64,000 bases of DNA from Gari tellinella (taxonomy: Eukaryota > Mollusca > Bivalvia > Cardiida > Psammobiidae), in assembly GCA_922989275.2 (NCBI GenBank), contig OV277868.1, positions 17,170,291 through 17,234,290 on the forward strand, read 5' to 3'. Positions 22,685 to 33,959 of the stretch are shown piece after piece. The notes below the pieces were generated by a model. It did no database searches. It had not been told where the DNA came from and worked only from the letters and a program-made list of their open reading frames with translations. Within the stretch, counting starts at the first letter, position 1; every line of letters starts with the position of its first letter. The translations under genes were made by a program, and so were the position numbers.

Positions 22685-22811
22685 TACACTATTAAAATGT
22701 AACTTTGAAATAAAATAAATGGGACTGGCATCAGTAATAACACGGTAAGATCTTTGTTGGGTTTGTTTTACTTTGGCGTTACATCGTGTTTTGCATTTGA
22801 GTGTAGCAGTA

Positions 22812-23156
22812 CAGTGCTTCCTTTCTACAACGGTATTCTCAACAACGATTCCCTCCTTACAACGACGTTTGTCGCCCCTCCTACAAACAGGACAAGTATG
22901 TCCAACCTATTCACGGCTGCAATGTCGTCTAATTAAGATTTTCGTCTGCTGTTTTTCAAAATTACATAATGGACAGTTTGAAAAAAAAACGTATTGAAGA
23001 GTGACAAACAACTTGATTCCAGATACGCGGCGTCTGATCTGGAATCAAGCTGTTCTCAAAGCAATCCAATGTCCCTCCTTATAACGACTCCCTCCGAACA
23101 ACGCACACTATTGGTGTCTCCTATTGGGTGTCGTTGTAAATAGAGAAGGAGCGCTG
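22812..23156 (-). mobile_element. family C MITE copy
   Basis: TA precedes CAGTGCTTCCTTTCTACAAC; right end GAAGGAGCGCTG. Internal core is shortened (TTGATTCCAGATACGCGGCGTC) but the outer stem TTGATTCCAGAT/ATCTGGAATCAA is kept. Confidence 0.75.
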
Positions 23157-23190
23157 AAGCTATTAATCAGTTGTTTGACCATCACCGCTG

Positions 23191-23337
23191 CAGTGGAAAA
23201 GCCGTCATTTTACGCTGAAATTATTATGTAACCCGGCGTCTGATCAGGCTCTTCAAACTATCTGCCACTCAAATTAAAGGTATAAGTCAGAAATATTTAA
23301 ACGGGGAAAATAACGTCTTCTCCACTCTATATAAATG
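23191..23337 (+). mobile_element. family A MITE, internally deleted
   Basis: CAGTGGAAAAGCCG start and GTCTTCTCCACTC end. Only the half core CCCGGCGTCTGATCAGGCTC is left. Confidence 0.65.
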
Positions 23338-23457
23338 GGGTAAATTGATGTAAAACGTTTCGATCCAGTTGAAACGCCGCGCAATTCCGAGGCTCATCTG
23401 GGCCAACACTGTGTATAAGCTAGTAACAGTTCATTTACTAAACAGTAGTATATCGTA

Positions 23458-23691
23458 ATGTGAGAATACGTTATTCTCCTCGTTTAAACGCAAACGCATT
23501 TCAATAAAACGTGAAAAAGACAATATTTTGACATAAGTGAGAATTCATATCAATCTTAGTGGCAAATAATTTGAAGCCTGATTAAACGCCGGGTTACCCG
23601 GTGTTTTATTAGGTTAAACAATTGTATGCACGGGAAATAATAGTTCTAGCGTATAAGCATTTATTTTGAAAGAATATTGTCTTCTCCACTG
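23458..23691 (-). mobile_element. family A MITE, diverged copy
   Basis: Right end GTCTTCTCCACTG then TA; left end diverged. Core GATTAAACGCCGGGTTACCC at about 23578-23600. Confidence 0.68.
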
Positions 23692-23979
23692 TAATAGCCA
23701 TATTGCAAATAAATATCTTTTAATTGAATCTTGCCTCAAAGATGACAGTATCTGTTTAGTCACGAATTGCCTACATTTTGTAGATCTACTCCTCAAAGGC
23801 AAACATGATTTTGTTTCATTTGTTCATGATCAAAATATTCGAAAGATGTATACCCCCTTCACCGCTTTATTGTCGTCTGCTGTAGAATTGTTTTCTGTAA
23901 GAATCGTATTTGAGAGTGAACTGGTTAGCAAACTCTATTCATTCCGGTTCTGTTCAGTTCATCAGTTGGAAATATTAAC

Positions 23980-24021
23980 CCAATGTCCCTCCCTATAACG
24001 ACTCCCTCCGAACAACGCACA
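23980..24021. repeat. family C fragment
   Basis: Contains CAATGTCCCTCCCTATAACG and GACTCCCTCCGAACAACGCAC, matching 23068-23105. It ends where the tRNA-bearing MITE copy begins. Confidence 0.6.
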
Positions 24022-24422
24022 TAAAAAATATTGATCTCTGGTGGGATTCGAACCCGGGGCCCTGCATAGGCGGACAGAAGGCAAAATAAGAAAACCGCTT
24101 AACCCACTGGGCCACAGAACTATTCATATATTTCGTATCGATTTAACGTATTTCACTGTGAAGTGATGGAAAGTATATACAACTGCATAATTCGGCTCGG
24201 GTTTATGTCTGAGCCCGTAATCAATTTCTATAGCGTATTTCGACGCTATGGATAAAACGATGGAAAATATTTAAAAAAAACTAAGATTTGAAGACTTTTC
24301 TAGAGGGTGTTTTAGACTGGTCATATATTTCCAATGCCAGATGCACGATAATGCTACCCTTTTGGTTATAATTGAGTATTTTCTTTTATTTTTGCAAATG
24401 CACCATCTGGTAGCGAGTCGCT
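24022..24422 (-). mobile_element. tRNA-bearing TTAA MITE, second copy, truncated
   Basis: Right end matches AGCGACTCGCTACCAGATGG on the minus strand, followed by TTAA (24423-24426). The left terminus and about 110 bp present in the 17.2-kb copy are absent. The tRNA-like body is kept. Confidence 0.75.
24032..24124 (-). other. tRNA-like sequence within TTAA MITE (second copy)
   Basis: Minus-strand A-box TGGCCCAGTGGGTTAAGCGG (24094-24113) and perfect B-box GGTTCGAATCC (24044-24054). This copy is closer to tRNA consensus than the one at 17.3 kb. Confidence 0.65.
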
Positions 24423-24820
24423 TTAAAAATCCCTTCATGCCGGTGCTGTTCAGTTCATCCGTTAGAAATATTGAAACGTCAGAGTGTGTCTTAATTCATG
24501 ATTGAATAATTGAAATCTAGCAGAAAGAATATTCTGCATTACAGATATGAAACTTTGAAGAACGGCACGCTGAAAATGTCAACAACAGCGCCTTTAAAAG
24601 TATACATCTTTCAAGTGTCATCTACAAATAAAATCAAATTATCGCAGTTCATATTTTTGTAAATTTATTAACGATTGGCTGACGGTACTACATGTATGTT
24701 CAATGCTTGTGTCTGACACTTATTGCAGGCTATTGGGTAATGGGTTATAAACAGGTACGAATGTAAACGCGTGTAAGCTTTTTTTTCTAATGCAAGCAAT
24801 TTGGAGCCAGATCAAACACT

Positions 24821-25074
24821 AGTGGAGAAACGTTATTTTTTTCCCCTAAACGGGTTTACGCAAAAATTATTCTACCATTGCAAACAGTTTGGAGCCTGTT
24901 CAGACGCCGAGTAATCCGGGATCACCCGGCGTCTGTTCAGGCTCCAAACAGTCTGCCACTCTGATTAACATGAATAGTCACAATTTTCGGAAAGTTGTCC
25001 TTTTCTATGGTTTATTGCGATGCATTAGCATTTCGTTTGCGTTTAAACGGGAAAAAGGAATGTCGTCTCCACTG
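24821..25074 (+). mobile_element. family A MITE copy next to a half-core fragment
   Basis: AGTGGAGAAACGTTATT start and GTCGTCTCCACTG end; core GTTCAGACGCCGAGTAATCC at about 24897-24945. Just upstream, GCAAGCAATTTGGAGCCAGA (24792-24811) is a fragment of another family A copy that this one interrupts. Confidence 0.75.
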
Positions 25075-25519
25075 TCTCAATAATAGGATTTTATATACTG
25101 TAGCTGTTGGGCGGTCACCTTTTCAAGAATCAATCTGCTCCTCCGTACCCGAACATTGATAGTTATGTCTCTTAAAAAAGATTTCATACATGTAAGTATT
25201 ATTATCAATGTTTAACTTTATTAAGTGTATTAAGTCCCTTTTATCAGAAATCAAACATTGTGCCAAGTAAAATTAACTAATTTTCCTACAAAAGTAGACA
25301 TAATTAAACAATGTAGACCATACGACGACGTGTTACACGACTCGTCTCATATATTTTCTATGCAATAATCTGTTGTATGCATGGAGGAAAACTGCTGAGG
25401 TTTAGACCATCTTTGTATATTTATAAATATAAATCGTCCGGAAAGCACATATGGAGTGTCCAATGAATTATCAGGTATATTACAGGTGGATTAAGCGATC
25501 ATGCATTAACTAGATATAA

Positions 25520-25747
25520 TACTCCCTTTCAAACATAAACGAAACGCAAACGCAACACACTTAAACGTAAGAAATGACACCTTGTTGACTATTCCAACTA
25601 TCTATTTTAATCTGAGTTGCAAACAATTTGGAGCCTGATCAGACGCCGGGTTACCCGGCGTCTGATCTGGCTCCAAACTATTTGCACTCGAAATAATAGT
25701 TTAAGCGTAAACGCGTTTATTGGGAAAGAATAACGCTTTCTCCACTG
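25520..25747 (-). mobile_element. family A MITE copy
   Basis: Right end GCTTTCTCCACTG then TA. Core GGAGCCTGATCAGACGCCGG and complement at about 25631-25680. Left terminus eroded. Confidence 0.78.
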
Positions 25748-25906
25748 TATCCCCCAAACAATCACATTAGAAACATAGGTTGCCACTTTCATAGCAGTTT
25801 CGCTATATCAGACTATGTCTCCAGCAGCTAGTCAGTTTCCATCTGCAGTAAGGCTCACGAGATCATTTAATCCATTGAACCAAACGGATGCATTCGAGTG
25901 ATTTAA

Positions 25907-26106
25907 CCCTTTCATTCTCACTAACGTCATAACGCGGATTTGAAAACAGTTACGCGGCGTCTGATCCGAATCAAAACGTTTTGCCACTTTTTTTTTTAAA
26001 TTATGTAAGTTATTCTGCCTTAAATCTTACTTTGAAATGATATTGCAGACTCTAGTATTGACTATGAAGGGGTAAAAACCTCAGAATAAATTCGGTCATG
26101 AAAGGG
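25907..26106 (-). mobile_element. family D MITE, shortened
   Basis: TTAA (25903-25906) then CCCTTTCATTCTC; ends GTCATGAAAGGG. Half of the core is missing (ACAGTTACGCGGCGTCTGAT). Confidence 0.72.
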
Positions 26107-26429
26107 TGTTCTGTATTAGTTTCGCCCTGCATTTATTAGTTATCTGCTGTGAAACTGTTGTAAACATTTTTCAGATACATCATTTATCAAAACCTTTTTA
26201 TAACGAAAAGGTACAGTCCAGGTGAATGCTTTAAGCAAGGTGACATTAAAACAGAACCCTCCTGGCACCATACTTTAATCTGCCACGTGTCCGTTATACA
26301 ATAAATACGCCTTCGTTTAAATAGTCGTAAAAGACTAGATGTTACTGTATGTATAAACAGCTTCTTGGACTAATACTGTCATATACAGGTGTCTTCTCGA
26401 CATTTGATCATAAACATCCTAAGATTTCA

Positions 26430-26636
26430 ATTTTTCAGACGCATTTTTACCAATCGTACCTTTACCCCATAGGCTGTTTCTTGTTTGGAAGGCACATAAC
26501 TGCTTAAAACATGTTGAAAGTAAAGCAGAATGTGCCTAAAGGCGCATTCTGCTTTTCTTTCAGCCTGTTTTAAGCTTCCATCTGCTAGGATAAAAATCCG
26601 AAGACTTAGGAAAAATCCGGAGATATGGCAGCCCTG
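26430..26636. repeat. family E-related palindrome with CAGGGCTGCCATATC end
   Basis: Centre: TTGAAAGTAAAGCAGAATGTG and its inverted partner (26517-26567). The right terminus GATATGGCAGCCCTG matches, inverted, the insertion at 54.93 kb. Confidence 0.65.
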
Positions 26637-27532
26637 TCTCGATGACATTTTATATGATACCAGTGGTCCCTCTCCTTTATTTAATTGGCAGTAATATATA
26701 TAATCTGCTTAACGTTTAACGTCAGCTATCATTGCAATGGTGTAAACCTCGTACACATTCTCTCAATTAGAACATCCCTTAAAGTAAAGCAGATTCCATT
26801 ATTTCCCATTAAACGCTGTTGGTTTGCTATTTGTTCTCATTGCAAACAGTTTGGAGCAAATCATTCGGCGTTTGACAAGATATAAATAGATCATCAATAT
26901 GTTACACAGCGTGTCTTTTTCTACAATTCACTGCACTGAATTTGCATATCTTTTCTTTCTACGAAACAAACCAAATTTTCCCTTATGTACATAAATGTCC
27001 GTGAGTGTACGCCATGTAACGCCGTCAACAGGCCACTTACCAACACGATTCAGTAATTAATCTACGTCTGTCTTTGCCTGGGTGTACCAGCATCTTTAAC
27101 CAAAAATCGGTTCCTGACCTGACTTTGATCAACCCTTGCTAGACAATCGCGACTGGAACGGTATAAAAAGTATGCAAATATTTCATTTCCAGAACGGAGA
27201 GTCTGGCCTGGACCAAAAGGTTTTGCCAACCATTTCGTAAAGTGCATTTATTTACAATATGTTTTAAATTACACTTTCAAATATCGCAGATGGTAGTTTA
27301 AAAGCACTAATAAGGATATTGCAACAAAAGTAAGGTTAACTCTGTGTTTTATCAGGACCAAAAATGTTCGATGTCAAGATGGAACTATGCATTTAGAATG
27401 CTTAAGCTTTATTTTGTAGAAACAAAAGCAAATGCCACTTTCTAATTAGACAATGTTTGAACGTTTAGGGGTTTATTTGTACATGTATCATATCATCTGA
27501 TTTAAACCTTGTTATTTCAAAGTATGAGTTAA

Positions 27533-27776
27533 CCCTTTCCCTTATAGAAGCGACTTTTAGCGCATTCATTTTATTCATCCGCCAAAGAAAATAGTTCCAT
27601 TTTATACTGTCATGAATATGTAATGTAAGAAATAATTTCTATATACTAGCAGATATTAACTTAAAGTAGGCTGAAAGTAAAGCAGAATCTGCCCTAGGGC
27701 ACATTCTGCTTTACTTTCAGCCTGCTTTAACAGGTCACATATCTTAAATACTAGAAACAGGCTATGGGTTAAAGGG
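27533..27776 (+). mobile_element. family E MITE, intact 244-bp copy
   Basis: TTAA at 27529-27532 and 27777-27780. Starts CCCTTTCCCTTATAGAAGC; ends GGGTTAAAGGG. Centre is a perfect palindrome of GCTGAAAGTAAAGCAGAATC type ending in a CCCTAGGG-like loop. Nearly identical to 61733-61976. Confidence 0.85.
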
Positions 27777-27780
27777 TTAA

Positions 27781-28015
27781 CTCTTTCATGATCAAACATA
27801 TCGTTAGATTTTGTCCCTTTACCGCAGTATTGTCGTCTGCTCCAATAGTGTTGTCTGTCATACCGTTCCAAAGTTAGATTTAAGGCAGTATGACTAAACA
27901 AAATTAAAAACGAGTTTCAGACAGTTTGGATCCAAAGTGTTTGCAAACACGCCTGTTGGTGTCATTGATAGTGAAAGTGAATGCAGTTTGTCTTACGCAT
28001 ATATCCGTGAAAGGG
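27781..28015 (+). mobile_element. family D MITE copy abutting family E
   Basis: CTCTTTCATGATCAAAC start shares the TTAA with the preceding family E copy. TTTACCGCAGTATTGTCGTCTG is typical; the core is deleted to GTTTGGATCCAAAGTGTTTGC. Ends GTGAAAGGG then TTA. Confidence 0.7.
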
Positions 28016-28376
28016 TTATGCTAAATTTACAAACTAATCCACTTTACTCTCCCACACAAAATATATTCGGTGACCGACATGTACATATGGTTTTCGTAGT
28101 AATGGTTATGTAAATTATTCATTCGATTCTAACACAGCCGAGCTTAAAACAACGGTTAAATTTACCCATGTTTCTGAGGTTTCATTTGTATAGTTAGCCT
28201 CCTAGGTCAAACATATCAATACTATAAAGTTTTTTCAACTTATGCGAGTTCAAATAATGGAGGTTCGACTGTAGGTGTAAATTAGTAATATAAACTGCAC
28301 AATATGACACAGCTGCGCAAATAACACATGTCAATTATATAATCCTAGCAGAGAGCATAGGATATTTATACATGTA

Positions 28377-28632
28377 CAATGGAGTATACGTTATTCTTTT
28401 TCGTTAAAGCGTAAGCGACAAGCTAACGTTTTGCAGAGAAATTGAGGGAATAACAACTTGTTTACACTCTGAATACAGTGTATGTACTATTTTCTGAGTG
28501 GCAAACAGTTTGGAGCCTGATCAGCCGCTAGGTTACCCGGCGGCTGATCTGGCTCTAAAAACTGTTTGCAATGGAAATAATAGTTTAAGCATTAACGGCG
28601 TTTATAAAGAAAGACTAACGTCTTCTCAACTT
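28377..28632 (-). mobile_element. family A MITE copy with altered core
   Basis: Core reads GATCAGCCGCTAGGTTACCC...GGCGGCTGATC, a compensated change (GACGCC to GCCGC) on both arms, so pairing is kept. Ends diverged. Confidence 0.72.
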
Positions 28633-28842
28633 CATGTAATTTTGCCAAGGCATAGCCGAATAAAACAAATTATGTAAATTAGCTAATAGGAAATTTTATT
28701 TTAGGTAACGCCAACCATTAGATTTATCTTAATATTCTTGAATGATACATGGAATATTATATCATTATGTTCGCCTCTGCCTATTTAAGAACCACGAACT
28801 ACTTGCATTGTCTCTCTGCGATGCATACTTCCCCTACATGTA

Positions 28843-29089
28843 CAGTGGAGAAAACGTTATTCTTTCCAAATAAACGCGTTTACGTTAAAACTTTGATACC
28901 CATGGCAAACAGTTTGGAGCCAGATCATACGCCGGGTAACTCTGCGTCTAATAAGGCTCGAAACTGTTTGCCGTCAATGTTAAAATCAATATTCAGAAGT
29001 TTCGAAAATTCTAATTTTCTTCATTTAATTACAATGCGTTTGCATTTCGATTGTGTTTAAGCGGGACAGAAAAACGTTTTTCTCCACTG
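28843..29089 (+). mobile_element. family A MITE, 247-bp copy
   Basis: TA at 28841-28842 and 29090-29091. Ends CAGTGGAGAAAACG and complement. Core decayed on the right arm (GTAACTCTGCGTCTAATAAGG). Confidence 0.82.
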
Positions 29090-29232
29090 TAGGTGGTTAA
29101 AAATGTTAACAATTATGTTCACACCACGACACATCAAGATTCAGAAATACTTGTGAATTGAGGTATAACCGCCTCATGACAGGAGCTATACTGTCATAAA
29201 AGAGTTGTTGTTATGGTTGGTTCTATGAAATA

Positions 29233-29541
29233 CAGCGCTCTACAACAACACCCAATGGGAGGCAGAAATTGTTCGGAGTGAGTCATTATAAGGAGGCAAA
29301 TTGGCTTACATTTGCAAACAGCTTAAATCCAGATCAGACGCCGCGTAATTTGTCATTAATCTATTTTCTGTCAAAATGTATATTATGTCACTTTGAGAAA
29401 AATAGCAGACGACAATTTAAAGCAGACGATATTTCAGCTACAAACGCGGAAGACATAATTGCCCTGTTTAGGGAGCTGCGGTAAGGGTCGTTGTAAGGAG
29501 GGAGTCGTTGTAGGGAGGACCATTGTAGGGAGGGAGCACTG
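29233..29541 (+). mobile_element. family C MITE copy (empty-site reference)
   Basis: TA then CAGCGCTCTACAACAAC; ends GGAGGGAGCACTG then TA. Its sequence ACGACAATTTAAAGCAGACG (29410-29429) is uninterrupted, giving the empty site for the family E insertion in the copy at 58656. Confidence 0.78.
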
Positions 29542-29645
29542 TATCCGACCACTTAAAGCCATGTAACAATGCATCACCCCATTCCTTGCAACTCTGGTCA
29601 ACATTCATTGTTGTGGGGACCTAACGCTATTAATATGTTCACGTA

Positions 29646-29891
29646 CAGTGGATAATCTGTTATTCTTTCCCGTTTAAACGCAAACGTACGCAAACGCAAA
29701 ACACTAAAACGTAGAAAAGTACAACTTTTGGACAATTCTGATAATTTATGTTTATCTTGGTGGCAAACAGTTTGGAGCCTGATCAGACGCCGGGTTACCC
29801 GGCGTCTGATCTGGCTCCAAACTGTTTGCACTGCAAATAATAGTTTTAGCGTAAACGCGTTTATTGGGAAAGAATAACAGATTCTCCACTG
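29646..29891 (-). mobile_element. family A MITE, intact 246-bp copy
   Basis: TA flanks; nearly identical to 16841-17086 and 37336-37572. Full palindrome GGAGCCTGATCAGACGCCGG and complement at about 29765-29830. Confidence 0.88.
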
Positions 29892-30399
29892 TAACCCGTT
29901 CTACCGTCAACGCCTTTGTACACCTTGTATTATTCCTCAACTGAAGACAATAATTTACAAGCCATGAATATGTAACATGTAACAAAAAGAAATGGTCTCT
30001 ACCGTATAGCAGATGCTAGCTTAAAGCAGATTTAAGATAAGATAGATCTAGATTACTGCTCATGGAGGATTCTGTCGCACTTTCAGTCCGCTTTAAGTGA
30101 ATATCTGCCGAGATATAAAACTGTCTGATCCGCACCAAAACTACTCGCAGCGGATTTACAATGTTTTTATTTGGGGGAATATAACGTAAGGATTTTTTTG
30201 TAATGTTTGTTTTATCCAGAAAACAAACAAAGCAACTATTTGCATGCATGTGTTTTCTATGATTACCGTTTTCTTTTGCCCATGTATACGAATTCAACGT
30301 AAGAACTATGATTACTTCATAAGCACCTACACTTTGATTTTCTATTAAATCGATGATTTACACGTTTACATATTTAGCCATTACAATGTCAAACTTCAC

Positions 30400-30475
30400 A
30401 ATTCTTACTTTGCAAACAGTTTGGATCTGGATCAGATGCCGCGTCACGCGACGTCTGATCAATATCCAAACAAGT
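30400..30475. repeat. isolated GACGCC-type palindrome core
   Basis: GCAAACAGTTTGGATCTGGA then ATGCCGCGTCACGCGACGTC and GATCAATATCCAAACA. Family D-like stem, flanks unclear. Confidence 0.55.
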
Positions 30476-30787
30476 AGACACTCATATCAATGCTTCTTAA
30501 AGTTCTAATTTAATAAATAATAGCAGCGGAAATATGTCAGCTGACGATATCATGAAATTGTTATAGATCCACAGGTTATTCTGTTATAACAGCAGAGAAC
30601 AGGTTAAACGTATATTTCATATAATGCTTAATACGTTTTAACTGTATAATCGATTTAACCTTTATCATGATAAGTGCAACTTGGCTGATATTTGCAAACA
30701 CATTAGATCTAGATCAGTATCGTGTTCAGTTACCGCTGTTTGCTGTTTAGGTTAGCAGTGTGTGCCCCGTGTACAGCGTGCCGAATA

Positions 30788-31000
30788 CAATAGAGAACAC
30801 GTGTTATATCCAAAAAACCGAGTTTCCGCTTAAACTATTATTGTCATTGCAAACCGTTTGGAGCCAGATCAGACGCCGGATGATCCGGCGTCTGATTCGG
30901 CTCAAAACATAAATACTGGTAGTCAGAATTGTCAAAAAGTTGTCATTTTCTATATTTCATTACAATGCGTTTTAACGGAAGAATTACGTTTTCTCCACTG
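30788..31000 (+). mobile_element. family A MITE copy
   Basis: Right end GTTTTCTCCACTG then TA. Core GATCAGACGCCGGATGATCC, a palindromic loop variant with compensating bases. Left end diverged. Confidence 0.7.
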
Positions 31001-31807
31001 TATTTTAGACAGGTAGCCAACTCGCAATCGATGACCAATAAAACGGCCATTGCTTTCTTTGCTGAACTCATGGCTAACGTCTAATGTGCATATCGAAGCT
31101 GTTTGCCATTCATTTTAAGATGTTCTCAAATAGAAAATCATATAGAAGTACTAGGAGGAGTTTGAGAGTAAACGTTAGAAGAATCATTATATATACTAAC
31201 ACGATAAAGAAACTGTACATTGGGTTAGAGGGACAGAGTTATAATTCTGATTACAAAATATGAACAAAATTGGTATCAAAGTCCGCATATCATCTGATCT
31301 ACATTGTTTTGCAAGTCATCATTTCAAAGAGGCATACTGTGGTTCTCTTAAAACGAATCAAAATTTAGATCGACTCACATCTTAACCAATGAAAACAAAG
31401 GAGTCGTTCGCCGATTTGCATTATTACAAATGTTTTTTGTTTCAAGAGAAAACCTTGTAATTAGATGGAAATAGGTCATTAGTCTTGCTAGCGGGGACGT
31501 TCGGGCGGACGTGTAGGGTAACTCAATGAGGTTATATGGCTGATATATTGCCCTGAAACCTCGGTGTTACTGTTACACTTACAAGTAGGTCAACAGCGCG
31601 TTTCTTTCCGAAAAATGTGTTTTTGCTAAAACAATTATTTTCGTTGCAAGCAGCTGCGTGTGTTCAAGCTCCAAACTGTTTGAGATTCAGATAAAAACGA
31701 ATGACTTGAAGGTTGATCAGTTTGCAATATTCTTCATTGAAATGCAACACATAAGCGGTTAAGTCAATTAAGACAGAAATGAAAACGATCTGCTATACTG
31801 TATCTCT

Positions 31808-32296
31808 CAGTGGAGAAGACGTTATTCTTGTTCGTTAAACGCAAACTAAACGCAAACGCAAACGCAGTGCACTAAGTTGTAGAAAATCACAACTTTCCGA
31901 AACGTTTTAAATTTATATTCTTAATTCATCCGGAAATAGTTTGAATCGTGATCACCCGCTGGGTTACAGTGGAGAATCTGTTATTCTTTCCCGTTTAAAC
32001 GCAAACGTACGCAAACGCAAAGCGCTAAAACGTAGAAAAGAAAAACTGTTGGACAATTCTGATAATTCTTGTTTATCTTGGTGGCAAACAGTTTGGAGCC
32101 TGATCAGACGCCGCGTTACCCGGCGTCTGATCTGGCTCCAAACTGTTTGCACTGCAAATAATAGTTTTAGCGTAAACGCGATTATTGGGAAAGAATAACA
32201 GATTCTCCACTGTACCTCGTTCCAAGCTGTTTTAATTGAAATCATATAGGTTAGCGTAAACGCGTGTATTGGGAAAGAAGAACATCTTCTCTACTG
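31808..32296 (-). mobile_element. family A MITE split by another family A copy
   Basis: Outer ends CAGTGGAGAAGACGTTATTC (31808) and CATCTTCTCTACTG (to 32296). Its palindrome is interrupted at ...CGCTGGGT-TA; the inner copy occupies 31967-32212, and the host continues CCTCGTTCCAAGCTGTTTT. Confidence 0.82.
31967..32212 (-). mobile_element. nested family A MITE, intact 246 bp
   Basis: TA at 31965-31966 and 32213-32214. Removing it plus one TA gives GGGTTACC, the usual palindrome loop of the host element, proving a TA duplication. Confidence 0.88.
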
Positions 32297-32769
32297 TGAC
32301 TCGTTTGGATATATCCAAACTTTTTCACTTTTGGATTCGAAACAGATTAATAGTTTACCCTTTCAACGCCATACTGTGAGGTCTAATTTAACCCTTTTAA
32401 CACATCATAATTTCTTCTGCTTTAATAGAGTGACCTACAAAGTTGTTTCAAATATAGAATATAGACGAAATGACTGAAGGGATCTTGAAACGATTGTCAA
32501 AATACTTGGAGCCTAGAACAACGCTAAATTACACGGTATTTTATCAGGATCTACATGTTTCTAAAGTCGACCGTAGTCGCCGATGTCGATCAAAATGGTT
32601 TAACCCATTTGTGCCCATGATCCCATATATCGGACATAGGCAAAAAATCAATCTTTTTATCTGACGATTCTAATGAGTAGTTACACCATAGACTCTAGTG
32701 CACAGATAGGTGAGACAATGAAGGATTTATTAAGGTAACCCCGCTCATCTTAGGCCCGGGACATAGCAT

Positions 32770-32845
32770 ACTAACGATTGACCCTCATAGGCTCAAATCT
32801 GACCAATCAAATGCTTGAGAATGACTTCAGACTCAACTCCAAGGT
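32770..32845. repeat. solo end of the GTTGAGTCTGAG element
   Basis: CTCAAATCTGACCAATCAAA and GACTTCAGACTCAACT match the inverted ends of the element at 59594-60491. Confidence 0.6.
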
Positions 32846-32914
32846 TTTTTGATTTGGGAGCCAGTTCTGTTTCTAATAGACATGTTATAATAAAGATCAA
32901 GCGAAAGGTTTGTA

Positions 32915-33115
32915 TTAACCCATTTGGGCCCAGTGAATTATTCCATGTTTATATATTGGATTAGTACATTTTAGAAGTGTCGTCTGCAATATTTTAACGT
33001 CATCTTTAGGGCTGTTTTGACTATGGAAATTTCGAAACGAGTGCCAAACAGTTGGGATCCTGATCAGACACCGCATTATGCGGCGTCTGAACAGGATTTA
33101 AACTATATGCAAAGT
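32915..33115. mobile_element. chimeric family B/D MITE
   Basis: Begins like family B (TTAACCCATTTGGGCCCAGTG, TATATTGGATTAG) but switches to family D segments (GTCGTCTGCAATATTTTAAC, GAGTGCCAAACAGT) and a GATCCTGATCAGACACCGC palindrome. Suggests recombination between families. Confidence 0.55.
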
Positions 33116-33295
33116 CGCAGTGAAGAGTTATGTAATTGTTGAAACAAGTGCAATTTTCTAATCTGGCAGTTTAAAGCATTTAGAGCAGCGTATGCAATAA
33201 ACTTTCTTAGTTTTCGACTAAACAGCTTCCTGTAGTTTTGTTTTATCTGCCCTGAAGAACCCCACCGTATTTTTTCTCCATTAGTGGTCGCTTAA

Positions 33296-33550
33296 CCCTT
33301 TCTCTGCCTATGCTGACGACATGGTCGTTTGCAAAAAGATTTGATCATGTTTAGACGTCATGTAACGCGGCGTCTGAACATATTCTAAACTGTTTGTAAT
33401 TCAGTTCAATGTTTCCTCCTAAGTGAAAACCGCATACAATTCCTGTTTCAGTGAAATCAGGCGGAAAATATAAGCAGACGATAATATTGCGGCGACTATG
33501 TTGTACAGGAATAAGTGGAAAAGTTAAAAATAATTCGACTGTGCGCTCGC
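33296..33550 (-). mobile_element. family D MITE copy
   Basis: TTAA (33292-33295) then CCCTTTCTCTGCC. Core ATGTTTAGACGTCATGTAAC... at about 33345-33395. Right end decayed. Confidence 0.62.
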
Positions 33551-33959
33551 ATACTAGTAGGACCAAACGACAGTTCCATACAATTATATTACGTTGAAAT
33601 GCATACGCACTTTGTATGAATAATTTACGCATTCAAACGATATACAAATGTACGTTATTCTTAAATGGCGATGGTTATACTTATGTTGTTGAATAAATAG
33701 TGTTAAAATTGTATCAAATGCGAGTTTAGGTAAGTATTGGACTTGCCCTTTTAAGCATTGCATGGATGTTTGGTCATGAGTTTAATGAGTGAGTATATGT
33801 TTGGGGAGAAATATTCTATCTGAAGGAAAAGCTTGTGCTAAAACAGTTCAATTTCAATTTCTTTATTACACTCAGTTCATGATTTACATCAAACAGACGA
33901 TAATGAAACGGTGAAGGGGTAAAAAACTCACGGATTTTTTGGCAGTGAAAGGGTTAAGA

